DNA of 64,000 nucleotides, taken from the NCBI RefSeq assembly GCF_000003815.2, contig NC_049993.1, positions 16,863,080-16,927,079 on the forward strand, written 5' to 3'. Source of the stretch: Branchiostoma floridae. Its lineage: Eukaryota > Chordata > Leptocardii > Amphioxiformes > Branchiostomatidae. The position numbers and the translations under genes were made by a program. Numbering within the stretch: the stretch's first letter is position 1; each line of letters starts with the position of its first letter. Under the pieces are notes generated by a model. It saw nothing but the letters and a program-made list of their open reading frames with translations. It ran no database searches and was not told where the DNA came from. This document shows, piece after piece, positions 1-11,321 of the stretch.

Positions 1-360
1 AGCCCACGCACTACATTGTTATCTATACCAAATTACTTATTTATGTATGTTACTATATCTTCTGTATGCTTCATGTTGCAATTAGCCCTCGGGCAAGAAC
101 TTGCAAATAAACTTCGTTTAAATTTCGTCAGTCCTTGAACAATGCTAGCCACCTCCCTGATGTCACTCTATGTAACCCAGCGATCAGTTTCAACCAATGA
201 CTCCCCAAAAACAGTTAATGTAAGGCCGTTTTAACGTCTTTGATCCAGCTAGAAGTGATGTCCATGAATACTGGGCGCACTACATGGCGAAGTATTGATC
301 CTCAGGCCGTTACATGGTGTGACGGCCAAGGTTTTATGCTTATACTTTCTCATGTATATA

Positions 361-600
361 AAACACCAGGAATATTGAATTATGGAGTCTAGTTTAGCCT
401 ACAGAGAACCAAATGTGTGGAGCAACCTACCACCAGACACACGTACAGCTCTAAATCTGACCTCCTTTATGTTTTTTGTACGACGTATATGTACCATAAT
501 GATATATAATGATAGATTATTAATTAGGACTTGATGTAATCTGCATACCTGTTATATTTCATCTGACCCTTACCTCTTTAATAAATAAAGATTCAAACAA
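361..600 (+). pseudogene. 3' end relic of a non-LTR retrotransposon (reverse transcriptase C terminus)
   Basis: From about 397 one frame reads AYREPNVWSNLPPDTRTALN and then LTSFMFFVRR. This matches the W-x-N-x-LP-x(n)-R-x(n)-SF pattern seen at the extreme C terminus of CR1/L2-type reverse transcriptase ORFs. About 90 nt further on, the sequence ends in a polyadenylation-like AATAAATAAAG (580-590) and an A-rich tail. The frame is closed by stops upstream, so only the tail of a degraded element remains. Family assignment is inference from this short motif. Confidence 0.5.
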
Positions 601-648
601 AACGAACAGTTATGGGTAAAGGAATGGCGTAAAGTCTATAGTACGACA

Positions 649-684
649 TATCTTTCTTTCTTTCTTTTTTCTTTCTTTCTTTCG
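649..684. repeat. (CTTT)n microsatellite
   Basis: Tandem CTTT units with one interruption (TTTTTT). Pure sequence observation. It lies in the spacer between the two retrotransposon remains. Confidence 0.85.
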
Positions 685-1072
685 TAGTCCCTGTACGTCA
701 TTGCCCATGGTACGAATTACCTGGAAATAAACTCAAGATGGGGAGATACAAACTTTGCCACGTTTGGAAATTCATTCTGTTTATCCACAGCGCCGCCTTG
801 CGAGATAAGGTTGCTTAAGTAGATTGTGATTAGCGGGAGGTAGGAGAGTGATTCTGAAATCTTTGGCAACAGGCAATCTAACTTGATTGTACACATAATG
901 AAGAAACTAAGCTTTATCTTACCAGGGAAATAGTTGGGACTTACCCATTTTTGTCGGCTGTCAGACTCCATCAGACTTGCTCGCGGAATGGACCCGTCAG
1001 CTGCAGCTCCCGAGACGTGACGTAGGAGGCACGTGACTACAGCAATGGGTTGTAGGGGAGGGCCAGATAACC

Positions 1073-2268
1073 GAATGAATGAATGAATGAATGAATGAAT
1101 GAATTTTATTAACGTGTCATGCGTTAGAACGCCCAGCCCACGTGGGCTTATAAGACACACACAGTATAATTTATAGTTGAACATAGGATATTGTAACATA
1201 GAAGAACGTCAGGAACGTAATCAGTAACTAATATACAAATCGGATAACAAGACCAGATATCAAATCATAATCACATAGATCAAAACCATCAAACAAAGGT
1301 TTCACAGATCTAAACAGAGTTGTGTTTCTACAGGAGATAAGGAAAACAAATTAGTAGACAGGAACATAATTGGTAACCATTATATAAATTGTACAACAGA
1401 ACAGATATCAAATCATAATCACATAAATCAAAACCATCAAACAAGGGTTTCGCAGAGCTAAACAGAGCAGAGTTTATACAGAAAATAAGGAAACGTAATA
1501 GTACAGTAATAGTTGTACATAAGTGGACAGGTTGTGTATTCATGTGTATAATTGCCTTCTTCTTTTGTTCCAAGCTTCTCGTATGAAGTTAGAAATTTCG
1601 GAGACCCCCTCTTCAAACAACCATTTCATTCTGAATTCATCCCTTTCCCAGATGACCTCTGGACATTTGTCGAACATTTTGCAAAAGATACTTTCTCGTA
1701 AGTCGTCATAAAAAGGGCAGTAGAAAAGGAAGTGTGCCTCGCTTTCTACCTCACCCAGGCTACACATTGTGCAAATTCTATTTTCCTCAGGTATAGCTTG
1801 ATACCGCCCGGTTTCAATGTACAATGGTAATATCCCTGCTCGGAACTGCGCACAGAGGGATCTTTGGCTTTTACATACTATTAGGTTCATTGTAACATAA
1901 CGTTCTGTACAGTAAGCATCCTTAAATAATCTATAGGTTCTCAGTTTGGGCTTTAACCATATGTCAGAAGCCCAGTCTTCTTGGTACAAATCAAACAATT
2001 TCTCTTTTATTTGCTTTGTATTAGCCCTTAGGTTGTTTAGAAAAATGTGTTCTTGCTCAACACTACGTAGTATTCTCTGTACATCCCTACTCCAGGGGCC
2101 ATGGTTTTGCAAATCCCACATAAAGACTTTTTTGGTAAGTCTGTCATAAGACATATTTATAAGTCTATTCCACAAGGAGATTACTGCTCCTTTCCCTCTT
2201 ATTTCGCATGGCATAACCTGTGTCGCCCCCCGTCTCTGTTCCACTCTATTCTTGGCTTTATACAAGTA
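1073..2268 (-). mobile_element. 5'-truncated LINE: C-terminal ORF2 fragment plus 3' UTR
   Basis: The minus-strand reading frame 2265-1540 encodes about 240 residues with the C-x2-C ... H-x4-C zinc-binding pattern (ICTMCSLGEVESEAHFLFYC). This pattern is typical of the region after the reverse transcriptase domain in CR1/L2-like non-LTR retrotransposons. The 3' UTR follows (1539-1110), and the element ends in AATAAAATTCATTCATT..., a (TTCA)n tail at 1074-1108, as expected for elements ending in short tandem repeats. The UTR holds an internal tandem duplication (about 1240-1345 and 1392-1500 are near copies). The 5' end is truncated at about 2268, right beside the DIRAS upstream repeats. No complete reverse transcriptase core is present, so the copy is dead on arrival. 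Confidence 0.8.
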
Positions 2269-2630
2269 ACATATGACTTAGCAACTTGATGAAATATCCA
2301 CGTATGCTTAATCTATTTATTGCAGCAAGTAACCTATAACCTTAGTATGTTGATGAAACTACTATTAATTGATGCTGTCTCTCTTTCTTCCAGCTGAATT
2401 ACAAAACAGTACACCTCAGAGTAATGGAAGAGGCAAGTAACCGATGACTTAGCAACTTGATGGAACTATTAATAAATCTTTCTCTCTTTCTTCCAGTTGA
2501 ATAACAGTATCCGAGTAATGCACCAGGCAGGTAACCTATGACTAAGCAACTCGATGAAACTAATTTAATATTTTCTCTGTTTTTTTTTTTTTGTTTTTCA
2601 GCTGAATAACAAAACAGTACACCTCAGAGT
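2259..2630 (+). repeat. Tandem copies of the DIRAS exon 1 acceptor and 5' exon edge
   Basis: A unit of roughly 104 bp recurs. It holds a GTAACCTATGACTTAGCAAC-like block, a T/C-rich tract ending in CAG, then CTGAATAACA..., ending in GAGGCAAGTAACC. Acceptor-like CAG boundaries fall at 2394, 2497 and 2602; the last precedes the real start codon. The two upstream copies end in donor-like sequence (for example GGCAG|GTAACC at about 2528), so they look like small non-coding exons. An upstream ATG in the first copy opens a 7-codon frame only. Compare the duplication on the other side of the same exon at 2777-2817. Confidence 0.8.
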
Positions 2631-2631
2631 C

Positions 2632-3752
2632 ATGCCAGAGGCAAGCAACGACTACCGCGTGGTGGTGTTCGGCGCGGGTGGTGTCGGGAAGAGTTCCCTG
2701 GTGCTGCGCTTCGTCCGCGGGACTTTCCGGGAGAACTACATCCCGACTATAGAGGACACCTACCGACAGGTGAGTGAACTACATCCCGATTATAAAGAAC
2801 ACTTACCGACAGGTGGGTACTACATTTATGGCATACTAGGGACGCGATAACGTTTGATACGGGTGTTATGGAACGTGGGATAACTTGGGTTATCACACCG
2901 GCTTCTATTCTTGCTTCGATTGAATGATTCGAACGCAGTTCGGGTATTCCGATTTCGAGGCTATCGATCTTTCGAATACCGGATTCTGACGTTGCTGTTA
3001 CAATTTTTTATTTTGTTCGAGGGCACCAGCATTTCTTAAATTCTGCTGCATTTTGTATTGAAACGGAATATTTCTCGAGGTGATTACATCATTTCGGCAA
3101 GCATTCAAACCCCTTCTTAGAACGGACCTCGCGTTTAAGTGCACACGTTCGAACACATCGAACGCGTTCGAAAGTTTGCGGAAACGATGTCATCAACTCC
3201 GAGCCGTTTTTGTAGTCCACAGAAGAGTAGACTCGTGCAAAAGTAAGCGTATGTATGGTACTACTACTTAATACACTTTAATACCGTTTCCAGGTGATCA
3301 GTTGCGACAAGAACGTCTGCACCCTCCAGATCACCGACACCACCGGCAGCCACCAGTTTCCCGCCATGCAGCGGCTGTCAATCACCAAGGGACACGCCTT
3401 CGTTTTGGTCTACTCCATCACCAGCCGCCAATCACTGGAGGAGCTCAAACCCATCTATGACCAAATAAAGGACATCAAATGCAACATGGACAGCATACCC
3501 GTCATGCTAGTCGGTAACAAGTGTGACGAGGTTCAGCACAGGGAGATCTCCATGCAGGAAGGCGGGGAGCTCGCTAAGAAATGGACCGTTGCCCACATGG
3601 AAACCTCCGCAAAGACAAACCACAACGTGAAGGAATTGTTTCAGGAATTGTTGCAGATGGAAAAGCGGAGGTCCGTGAGTTTACAAGTCGAGGGAAAGAA
3701 GTCCAAATCTCGGAGAAGAGACAAGCTGAAAGGAAAATGTACCTTGATGTGA
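2632..3752 (+). CDS. DIRAS: DIRAS-type small Ras GTPase, two coding exons
   Basis: Exons 2632-2769 and 3294-3752 join in phase 0 across GTGAGT...CAG and give 198 residues, the usual DIRAS length. The P-loop GAGGVGKS is at residues 14-21, the effector loop TIEDTYRQ follows, and the switch II start is DTTGSHQF (61-68). That last motif, where Ras has DTAGQE, is characteristic of the DIRAS subfamily and lacks the catalytic Gln, so low GTPase activity and a largely GTP-bound state are expected. NKCD and ETSAK guanine-binding motifs are present. The C terminus is basic and ends CTLM, a CAAX box for prenylation and membrane attachment. The assignment to DIRAS is firm; DIRAS1 versus DIRAS2 orthology cannot be decided here. 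Exon 1 is flanked on both sides by partial copies of itself. Extra 5' non-coding exons are possible. Confidence 0.93.
2777..2817 (+). repeat. Duplicate of DIRAS exon 1 3' edge and donor site
   Basis: The last ~38 nt of exon 1 plus its donor (GAACTACATCCCGAC...CGACAG|GTGAGT, 2731-2774) are repeated immediately downstream as GAACTACATCCCGAT...CGACAG|GTGGGT. The second donor is a credible alternative 5' splice site. The extra segment adds 48 nt (2770-2817) in frame without a stop, so its use would insert 16 residues after Gln46, within switch I. Confidence 0.85.
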
Positions 3753-4088
3753 TTCAAGAACACCTTTAAGACTCTTTCGGAGCATCGTTTAATGTGTCGT
3801 CGCAAGTAGAATGCACGAAGTATATAAAGAACCGACAACTGTACATACTTCTTACATCAATTCTCAAGAAATCAAGATTTACTGTGAAAAGGACGTCTAT
3901 AATAGCTCGTATCATCAAACTAGGCATAAAGATATAAGACTGGGTTGTCGGTGCTAAGGGTTACAAAGAATCTATGACCAACTCGCTGTGCTATGCAGTA
4001 TAAGGAGTAGAATATCTCACATGTGTAGTCGACATCTTTCTACTGTGGAAACGTGACAACTTTATCCCAAGAGAGGGTAGAATTACAA

Positions 4089-4094
4089 AATAAA
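4089..4094 (+). terminator. Candidate polyadenylation signal of the DIRAS gene
   Basis: AATAAA about 340 nt after the stop codon, the first good match in the 3' flank. Position is compatible with a short 3' UTR; no transcript evidence is available. Confidence 0.5.
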
Positions 4095-4160
4095 TGTGCT
4101 TATATGTAAAAGAGTAAGATATGATACGAGTTCTGTTCGCTTTGTCGAGAAGTACCATAA

Positions 4161-4340
4161 GAAGATTTGTGGTTCTAAGTGCGTATGCGTGACGAAATGC
4201 ATTGTGGATAAGATGTCAAAGGTGACGGCCCCTGACACGTTCCCAAACAAAACACGTCTGGAAATGTATCAAATAAGGTGTAGTCAGTGACCCACAATGC
4301 ATCTCGCTGCGCATGCATACTAAGAACCATAAACTTCCTT
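4161..4340. mobile_element. Small inverted-repeat element (MITE-like)
   Basis: The left end, about TTGTGGTTCTAAGTGCGTAT, is matched in inverse orientation at the right end (4310-4335), followed on both arms by a ATGCATTGTGG block. Total length is about 180 bp with no coding capacity. A related piece occurs at 54037-54095, sharing CAGGGGCC.TCACCTTTGACA with the inner part of this copy. Confidence 0.6.
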
Positions 4341-6680
4341 ATTTTCAGTGTTTGCAGTCTCGTGACCATGACGTAACCTACCAACAGTTAAAGACATACG
4401 CGCTCTCTAAGTAAGAATTGTTCTATACAGTTCATTTCCTCTACCTCAGCACGCTTAGCCATTTTTTCTTCTGCACATCTTGAGAGTGAACAGTAAGCAT
4501 AGGGGAACGGTTTCTGTGCGTTGGGAACTGTTGTATGGTCATCTTTAGTAGCTAAAGCGAAGAAACTTGGTGCCATTTTGTTCTTACTCACTACATGCCG
4601 AATCAACTACGAGCAAACAAACGGCATATTCATTGGTAAGCTTAGGTTCGCCGATTTAAAAAATTCTCTCGCCGGCCCGTCCTAGAAACCGATGCCAAAT
4701 GTATCATATGAAATACATGTAGCTAGTAGAGAAGAGTATATCGTGAGAGAGATAACTATGTTCTTGATATTGCTGCTGCACTGAAAGACGAATGTATTCA
4801 TGTATCGACAACATGGCTGTGACAAAATGCATCCCGCTGTTCCATTCTGTTATCTACACAAGTCATTCTTGGCACATATTTTAATCGATTCTCCATATTT
4901 ATGTAACTATTTATGGCAAATATTTTACGTTTGCACAATACAGTGACGATGTTATCTAGTAAGTGACCACCATTGCATTTGTTTTTACATAAACCAGGTT
5001 GTTGCAAGTTTAGAAGCTTGTCACTTTATCGAAAAGGTTGCTATTTTTTTTCTTTGCATGATTAAACCATTGTTTTGTTAATGCTACGTAAAATGTGCAT
5101 TTTGCGGTTTGTGTGTGTCTATCCGAATCAGAGTTATTGTTTTTGCCATTTTGAAACGCTACTTCACCTTTATTCGTTGGGTACTAGTAACCTTTATCCG
5201 TTGTCTGTAAAAACAGAATATTTAGGGATTTCAAGTTGACGCACAGTGGTTTCAGATCGTAATATTTTGAAAATATTGAAATTTGTAACAACCGTCTAGA
5301 ATACATTATTTCCAAACCAACGAATATAGGTTACCCAGCGGATAAAGGGGAACTAACGTTAACTCGTAGTAAATCCACTACGTCTGCCTTTGGCAGGCTC
5401 ATGTACAGATAGATGGATACTTGATAACACGTTCATCATCATCATCGTCGCGGGCTACTTGCCTGGACCAGGTCCACTCTCTCCTTCCAAACGTTTCTGC
5501 CCCCATAGCGTTCTCTAACACGATGACACGTTATGGAATATGAAATTGGGATACTGTGAATCAAACGAAGTGCCAGTTTGAAGTATTCCACCAGAGGGCA
5601 AGGAAACACAGTGCATCTAACAGGAACTTTAACACAGAGCTTTCAGGAATAGTTAATAAGAAGTCAGTGTATCCAAAGTTATCCAAGACTTACATAAGAA
5701 GAAAAAATGCCCTGATTCAAAATATTATGAGTTTGTGTGGAAGGTCTTTATACAGAGATTCATTTTTGTGCCAGACAGAAACTATTTGACTCAGGTAAAA
5801 TGTTTGAGTTTGCAAAAGCTATGTCTGACTAGAAACTGAAAAGTCCATAGCGTGAGTTACGTGGCTCATCAGGCTTAGTGATCTGTATGAGGTCAGGGGT
5901 CAAAGGTAAGAATCACCCGTCATGTCTTCCATTCAGCTTAGTTTGGCGTGAAAACTGTCATTTATGTACATTTACATTCACATAATATGTCTACCATACT
6001 TGGGAATGATCAAATACCAGGACATTGGGACAACGGACATGCCTGTACCATAATCATCCCTAAGTGACAATGCTGGATTCGCCAGTCGCAGCCAACACTA
6101 CTCACAAAGGTATGGTAAGTTTGCAGATAGTACATGTAAATCTAGTATGACTCCGCTTTTTTTCTGGACTCACAACTTGATGTAGTTATTCTGTTCGGTA
6201 TGAGTACATGTATCTGTCTGTATGGGCGTTTTGCTGGGCTCTATACAGCAGGACGATCAGGAAGGTCTCAGGCAATACATTCTCAGTCAACTTTTGCCCT
6301 TCCACCAAAAAACAAACAAACTCGGAAATGTGTACTTTGACGCACATCTCCGTCTGCCCATACAACCATTAATTCACTCTATATAGCTGTTTCGTTGGAT
6401 AGGGCACTTACCAGAAGTCTTCAGTCATGATATTGTTTTTAGACAGAGAGAAGCACATACCGGTTTTTGAGGCGTCGCCATCTTGGAATTCCCGCCGAAC
6501 ATCACGTCACGTGACCTTATTCGCCGCATTAACCAATCAGATCGATACGTTATAACACTTGTCTATACAGTCTGTGTCTTTCGACGTTTCTTTGTTAGTA
6601 CTACCCTACTGTTTTGTAGATGTTGGATAGAAAACACTTTTTATGTACAATTAAGTTGCAAGATTATATTTATTTGATAG
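4341..6680. other. Intergenic spacer with one further MITE
   Basis: No gene is supported. All reading frames are short and lack recognisable motifs. The stretch contains the 5163-5352 inverted-repeat element and, at 6473-6517, an ATGGCGG / CACGTGAC composite motif in reverse orientation. Otherwise nothing stands out. Confidence 0.6.
5163..5352. mobile_element. MITE with TTCACCTTTATCC termini, copy 1
   Basis: Ends are inverted repeats: TTCACCTTTATTCGTTGGGTA on the left and TACCCAGCGGATAAAGGGGAA on the right. The inside carries a second inverted block (CGTTG ... AACG, ATTTAGGGAT). The same family occurs at 48334-48535. No ORF. Confidence 0.65.
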
Positions 6681-6689
6681 TTGTATCTT

Positions 6690-7606
6690 GTAGTTCCAAG
6701 AGATTTCTTGACGATATGGCTAATTGATACATTTACATGTATATGCATGTTTCTCTTTGATTATACATCTTGATAGATGAATAAATATATTATGTATAAT
6801 TATATCTATCAACCAAGTTTATCATGACAAGTTAGTTGTTAACTGATCTCGTCATCTGCCCCTGCCAACCTATAGCAAATTGCTAGGTGGCGTAAGTGAC
6901 TAAGTTTACCCACAGACTTGTACATGAAAGCTTCTTGGGCGAACTAACGGTTTACGAACTACGCCTAATGCTATAGACGGGTACCTCATGATCATCATAA
7001 ACATTAATGATTGCTAGCAACTAGCAGATAATTACTAACTTAAAGGTAGGCAAGAAATGTCGTATCATCGTGTAATACATTATAGGCCATTTTACAGCCA
7101 TGGGATACGAACTATGAAAGCTTTCAGCTGTTGGATAAGAAGAATAAAAGCTTTCAGATGTTTACATTCTTATTTTGATACAAATTACATTTCATGTTCC
7201 AAACCGCCAAGCCTGGTCTTTTCAATCACTCAGTTTGCTCTAGGCTTGAGATGTCCGTAATAAAACATTAATATCATTGTAAGAATTCTAATATCGAGCT
7301 ATAAATGCATCCAATACTCCCTTACCATTTCACTACAAGTTGTCAGAAGCTTAGATCTTTTTAAATGATTCTTTGGTACCTCTTGTAAAATGGATAATAG
7401 TATCTTATCGCATGAAAGTTAAGGTAAACTCACACATCTGCTACAACCCAATAAAGTATACGTAAACCCTCATCATAACGCTGTTTATAGTAAAAACACC
7501 TACATCACTGACTTTGCACAGCAAGGTTACAAGGCTAGCATGTAATGTACAAGCGCCTGTGCCATTTTCTTTTACTTATCAATTTGTCATTTTAGCGACT
7601 TTGACC
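6690..7606. repeat. Duplicated 3' flank of two-TM gene copy 1
   Basis: This block is a close match to 10420-11321, the flank of copy 2: shared CTAGGTGGCG, CTATAGACGGGTAC, ATGATCATCATAA, CCAAACCGCCAAGCCTGGTC and TTTTAAATGATTCTTTGGTA. It is a weaker match to 16560-17219 beside copy 3. It marks the extent of the segmental duplication that multiplied the gene. No coding sequence is seen in it. Confidence 0.75.
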
Positions 7607-9570
7607 TTACATGGCATTCGGATTATCAGTGGCAGGGGTACCATCTGGATTCCCAGTTGTAAGCATTGTACCACTGGGGTTCCAGTTGGTAAGCAATGTA
7701 CCACTGGGGTTCCAGTTGGTAAGGGTTGTACTATTGGGGGTCATGGGGTCAGTGATGAGGGTTGTACCGCTGGGGTACCCAGTTGCAATGCTTGCACTAG
7801 AGGGGTTCCCAGTGGTTGGGTTGCTAGTAGGACTACCAACTATCAGTGGGACATTGGCATTGTCCTTGCGCGGACCCGGATACGGCGGGTGGGGCTCAAT
7901 GGTGACCACTTCGTCTGCGGGGCCACCGTGGACCGCTGCCGCAGCAGCCATCTGCTCGCGACGGTCCTGGGGCACCTGGCGGCTTTGATCAAGCAGATGT
8001 TCCCGGTATTCCTGCTGGCTTTGCTCGCTTGCCTCCGGTTTGTAGAACGAGACGAAAATCGCGAGCCCCAGAAACACCGCACACAGAGCGACCATTTGCG
8101 GCCACCACGCCATAGTGACTTGTCCTCTACTCCGCACCTGGAATAGACGCATGTCACTACTATAGCTATCAAAGCAATATGGCAAATATATCAATACAAA
8201 AGTTATCAATAAAACATGTTAATAATCCTAGTGAAAATAGACAAGCCATCGATTATAAAACATATATTTTATAAAACAAATATTCCAGAAATAAAATCGA
8301 CATCTTACCTCTATTATGATTCCGATAAGGAAACCTATTATGGCGTGACACGCACAGGCCCAGGCCAGGCTCCGCAGCCACGCCCACCTCACGGACCTGC
8401 CCACTACCGCCGGAAGTGGGATAGCTTCTGACGTGTCTGACGTCACCAGAAAACTGTACACGTACAAAGAAATTTGTTTTATCCGAATGTTTAATAAAAC
8501 AAATACAGCCAGGGCTAGCCGGCTATCCTTCTAGCTGAAGGCTAGTCCTTTTACTGTAATCTCCAAGCAGTATAAGATAGTATCAAAATCCGGCAGAGGA
8601 GTGAAGCTGACATAGGAGTGCGTTTCGCTACATGGCAAATGGACACCTTTTGGCTGACTACACTTCTTGGCCAGTTTGGTACTATCATTGTAGGATCTGC
8701 TTGGAGTTTATTGTTACTGTACAGTATACAATAAGCAATATAAGCGGTTACATTAAGATTAACAGTACATGGTTACACAAAAATGCAAAGCAGGGAAGCT
8801 ACGGAGACGATCTGTGTTTACTAACCAGCTAATTAAAAAGGCGTACTATCTGTGTTAAAAGCAAAAATACAAGGCGAACTAATATATAAAAGCTATTTGG
8901 CATGATCACCAAGACCTGCCTATACTAAATATGCATTATGTCAGGCCGTTTAGTACAAATAGAATGTTTGCTGTAAAGTTTTTACATAGCATTTTCTATC
9001 GAGCGATATTCGGAGTACAAAGTGTTGAAAGGAAGCAATACTTGTCAATATAAGAACTAGACAAGGTCTTTGAAACATACCGGACTCTACTAATGATATT
9101 AATATCGATTGTGTACTTATTAATTATTTTCAGAGCGTACAAATGACGTTGCACCAACCAATCCATGGGCTTTTCGTTAAAATTGCCCGCAATCTTGCTC
9201 ATTAGACATCGCAACAGTTACTACAACAGTAACCAACGCTATTAATGGTACGTGCTGTCAACAACAAGTCATAAGAATAAGATTACCTCTTCTTGGCCTC
9301 GCAAGGCAAGAATGTACAGTAGTCGAACTTGGTTACCACGTACATTTCCCGCCCCTCCTCACCGATTTTGAAGTAGTCGCAGGCCCCGCGGCCGGAAAAC
9401 CGGCCGCTACGGACGATATTCTTCATATTCTTCACATTCGGCATGTTGGCAGAGTCTCCGAGTCGGATAGAAACAACATACGGGGACTGGCAGGTGTAAA
9501 ATCTGTCTTTACCACACTCTACTTCCTCCTCAAAATGGCCGCCAGTTCTAGCTCCAAACCTAATGCCTGA
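7607..9570 (-). CDS. Unrecognised two-membrane-span protein with Ser/Thr/Pro-rich tail, copy 1
   Basis: I do not recognise the family. Three exons are supported on the minus strand: 9570-9287 (open frame, 5' limit uncertain), 8453-8309 and 8137-7607. Phases match (2, then 0), giving about 319 residues. Exon A carries a conserved Cys-containing region (FEEEVECGKD, YTCQ, GACDYFKIGEEG, YCTFLPCEAKK). Exon B has SFLVTSDTSEAIPLP then a first hydrophobic span after RSVRWAWLR. Exon C starts VRSRG, with a second span (VALCAVFLGLAIFVSFY), a juxtamembrane KPEASEQSQQEYREHLL, an Ala/acidic linker, and a tail of 10-11-residue units such as GTLLTNWNPS, ending TDNPNAM. Both termini should lie on the same side of the membrane; the tail could be O-glycosylated (inference). 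The first exon further upstream (about 10.3 kb) appears broken by a stop, so the copy may be damaged or start inside exon A at an in-frame ATG. Confidence 0.6.
8557..8709. mobile_element. MITE with AATCTCCAAGCAG termini, copy 1
   Basis: Begins TAATCTCCAAGCAGTATAAG and ends GTAGGATCTGCTTGGAGTTT, so the ends are inverted repeats. The inner segment ATAAGATAGTATCAAAATC..GGCAGAGGAGTGAAGC matches the copy at 22061. It lies in intron A-B of two-TM gene copy 1. Confidence 0.7.
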
Positions 9571-9744
9571 TTATGATCGTAGACCTGTTCTTCAACTTAG
9601 TAGCAGAACACAGTTTTTCGCCTTTGGGGATTTATAATTACATGGTCAAAAAAGGAGTGAGCAAGTTCGACGCTTTGAAATATATAGCAAGGTTCACAAG
9701 TAATTTATAAGGATTGAAGATGTTGAAAAGACAACAGAAGATGT

Positions 9745-10262
9745 AACTTATGCACTACAGGCACATGTTGGGTATGGTTGGGTAGCTTTGGGTAGTAATG
9801 CACTACAGGCACATGTTGGGTATGGTTGGGTAGCTTTGGGTAGTAATGCACTACAGGCACATGTTGGGTATGGTTGGGTAGCTTTGGGTAGTAATGCACT
9901 ACAGGCACATGTTGGGCATGGTTGGGTAGCTTTGGGTAGTATACTAGTAATGCACTACAGGCACATGTTGGGTATGGTTGGGTAGCTTTGGGTAGTATAC
10001 TAGTAATGCACTACAGGCACATGTTGGGTATGGTTGGGTAGCTTTGGGTAGTAATGCACTACAGGCACATGTTGGGTATGGTTGGGTAGCTTTGGGTAGT
10101 ATACTAGTAATGCACTACAGGCACATGTTGGGTATGGTTGGGTAGCTTTGGGTAGTATACTAGTAATGCACTACAGGCACATGTTGGGTATGGTTGGGTA
10201 GCTTTGGGTAGTATACTAGTAATGCACTACAGGCACATGTTGGGTATGGTTGGGTAGCTCTT
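9745..10262. repeat. 48/56-bp minisatellite, ten copies
   Basis: The core GCACTACAGGCACATGTTGG recurs ten times from 9752 to 10240. Units are 48 bp, or 56 bp where TATACTAG is inserted. A single diverged copy occurs at 15765-15815 inside the presumed first exon of gene copy 2. The array is therefore an expansion of coding or exon-edge sequence. Read on the minus strand, the 48-bp unit is an in-frame 16-residue repeat (LPNHTQHVPVVHYYPK). The 8-bp insert shifts frame and brings a stop, so most of the array cannot be translated. Confidence 0.9.
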
Positions 10263-10419
10263 GATAGTAGAGCCTAAGGCAACTAGGATCAAGGCCATAA
10301 TTATATCCGATGCTCGGGTTCAGCATCAGAGTACGGACATTTGCGGGTAATTTGCATATATATAACACTGTTTTTGTACAATGAAGTTTCAAAATATCTT
10401 TCTATGACAAATACTTGAC

Positions 10420-11321
10420 ATTTCATTAGATTTCTTGGCGATAAGGCTAATGGGTACATTTAAATGTATATGCATGCATTTATTCTATTAAACGTCTTCT
10501 ATCCATAGTATATTTATTCATCTACCAACCAAGTTTATCAAGACAGGTTAGGTGTTAACGAAGGCGCAGAAGTGACACATCAGCTGATCTCGTCATCTGT
10601 CCCTGTCAACCTACAGCAAACTGCTAGGTGGCGTTAATGCCTAAGTTTACCCACAGTTTTGTGTAAGGAAGTTTGTTAGGCGAACTAGCGGTTCACGAGG
10701 TACACCTAATGCTATAGACGGGTACATCATGATCATCATAACCATTACTGATTGTGGATTCATGTCGTAGATGCCAAATAGCAGATAAAAAACTTAAAAG
10801 TAGGCAAGAATTGTCGTATCATCGTGTAATACATTATGCAGCCATGGGATACGAACTATGAAAGCTTTCAGCTGTTTACATTCTTATTTGATACAAATTA
10901 CATTGCATGTTCCAAACCGCCAAGCCTGGTCTTTTTAATCACTCAGTTTGCTCTAGGCTTGAGATATCTGTTATAAAAGAGTAATATAAGTGTAAGAATT
11001 CTAATATTGAGCTATAAGTGCATTCGATACTCCCTCACCTTTTCCCTAAAAGTCGTCATAAGCTTAGATCTTTTTAAATGATTCTTTGGTATCTCTTGTA
11101 AAATGGAAAATAGTATATTGTGGCATGAAAGTTAAAGCAACTCACACATCTGCTATAACCCAATTAAGTATACATACACGACTCATCATAACGCTACTAA
11201 AAACACCTGCATTACTGACTTTACACAGCATGTAAAAGGTTAGCATGTAATGTACATGCGCCTGTGCCATTTTCTTTTACTTATTAATTCTTCTTTTTAG
11301 CGGCCATGATCTTACATGACC
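10420..11321. repeat. Duplicated 3' flank of two-TM gene copy 2
   Basis: Partner of 6690-7606; see the shared blocks there. Small indels separate the two. No gene is seen in it. The upstream stretch 10263-10420 holds the degraded first exon of copy 1: a TCTGATGCTGAACCCGAGCA segment matching the first exon at 15.9 kb, followed by a TAA in that frame. Confidence 0.75.

Noticed and set aside
2632-2850. 72-codon ORF running past DIRAS exon 1
   Set aside because: It reads through the GTGAGT donor into the duplicated exon edge and then non-homologous intron. The real continuation is exon 2 at 3294.
9745-10262. CRISPR-like array (regular repeats)
   Set aside because: No spacers of independent sequence: the units are contiguous minisatellite copies in a eukaryotic genome.
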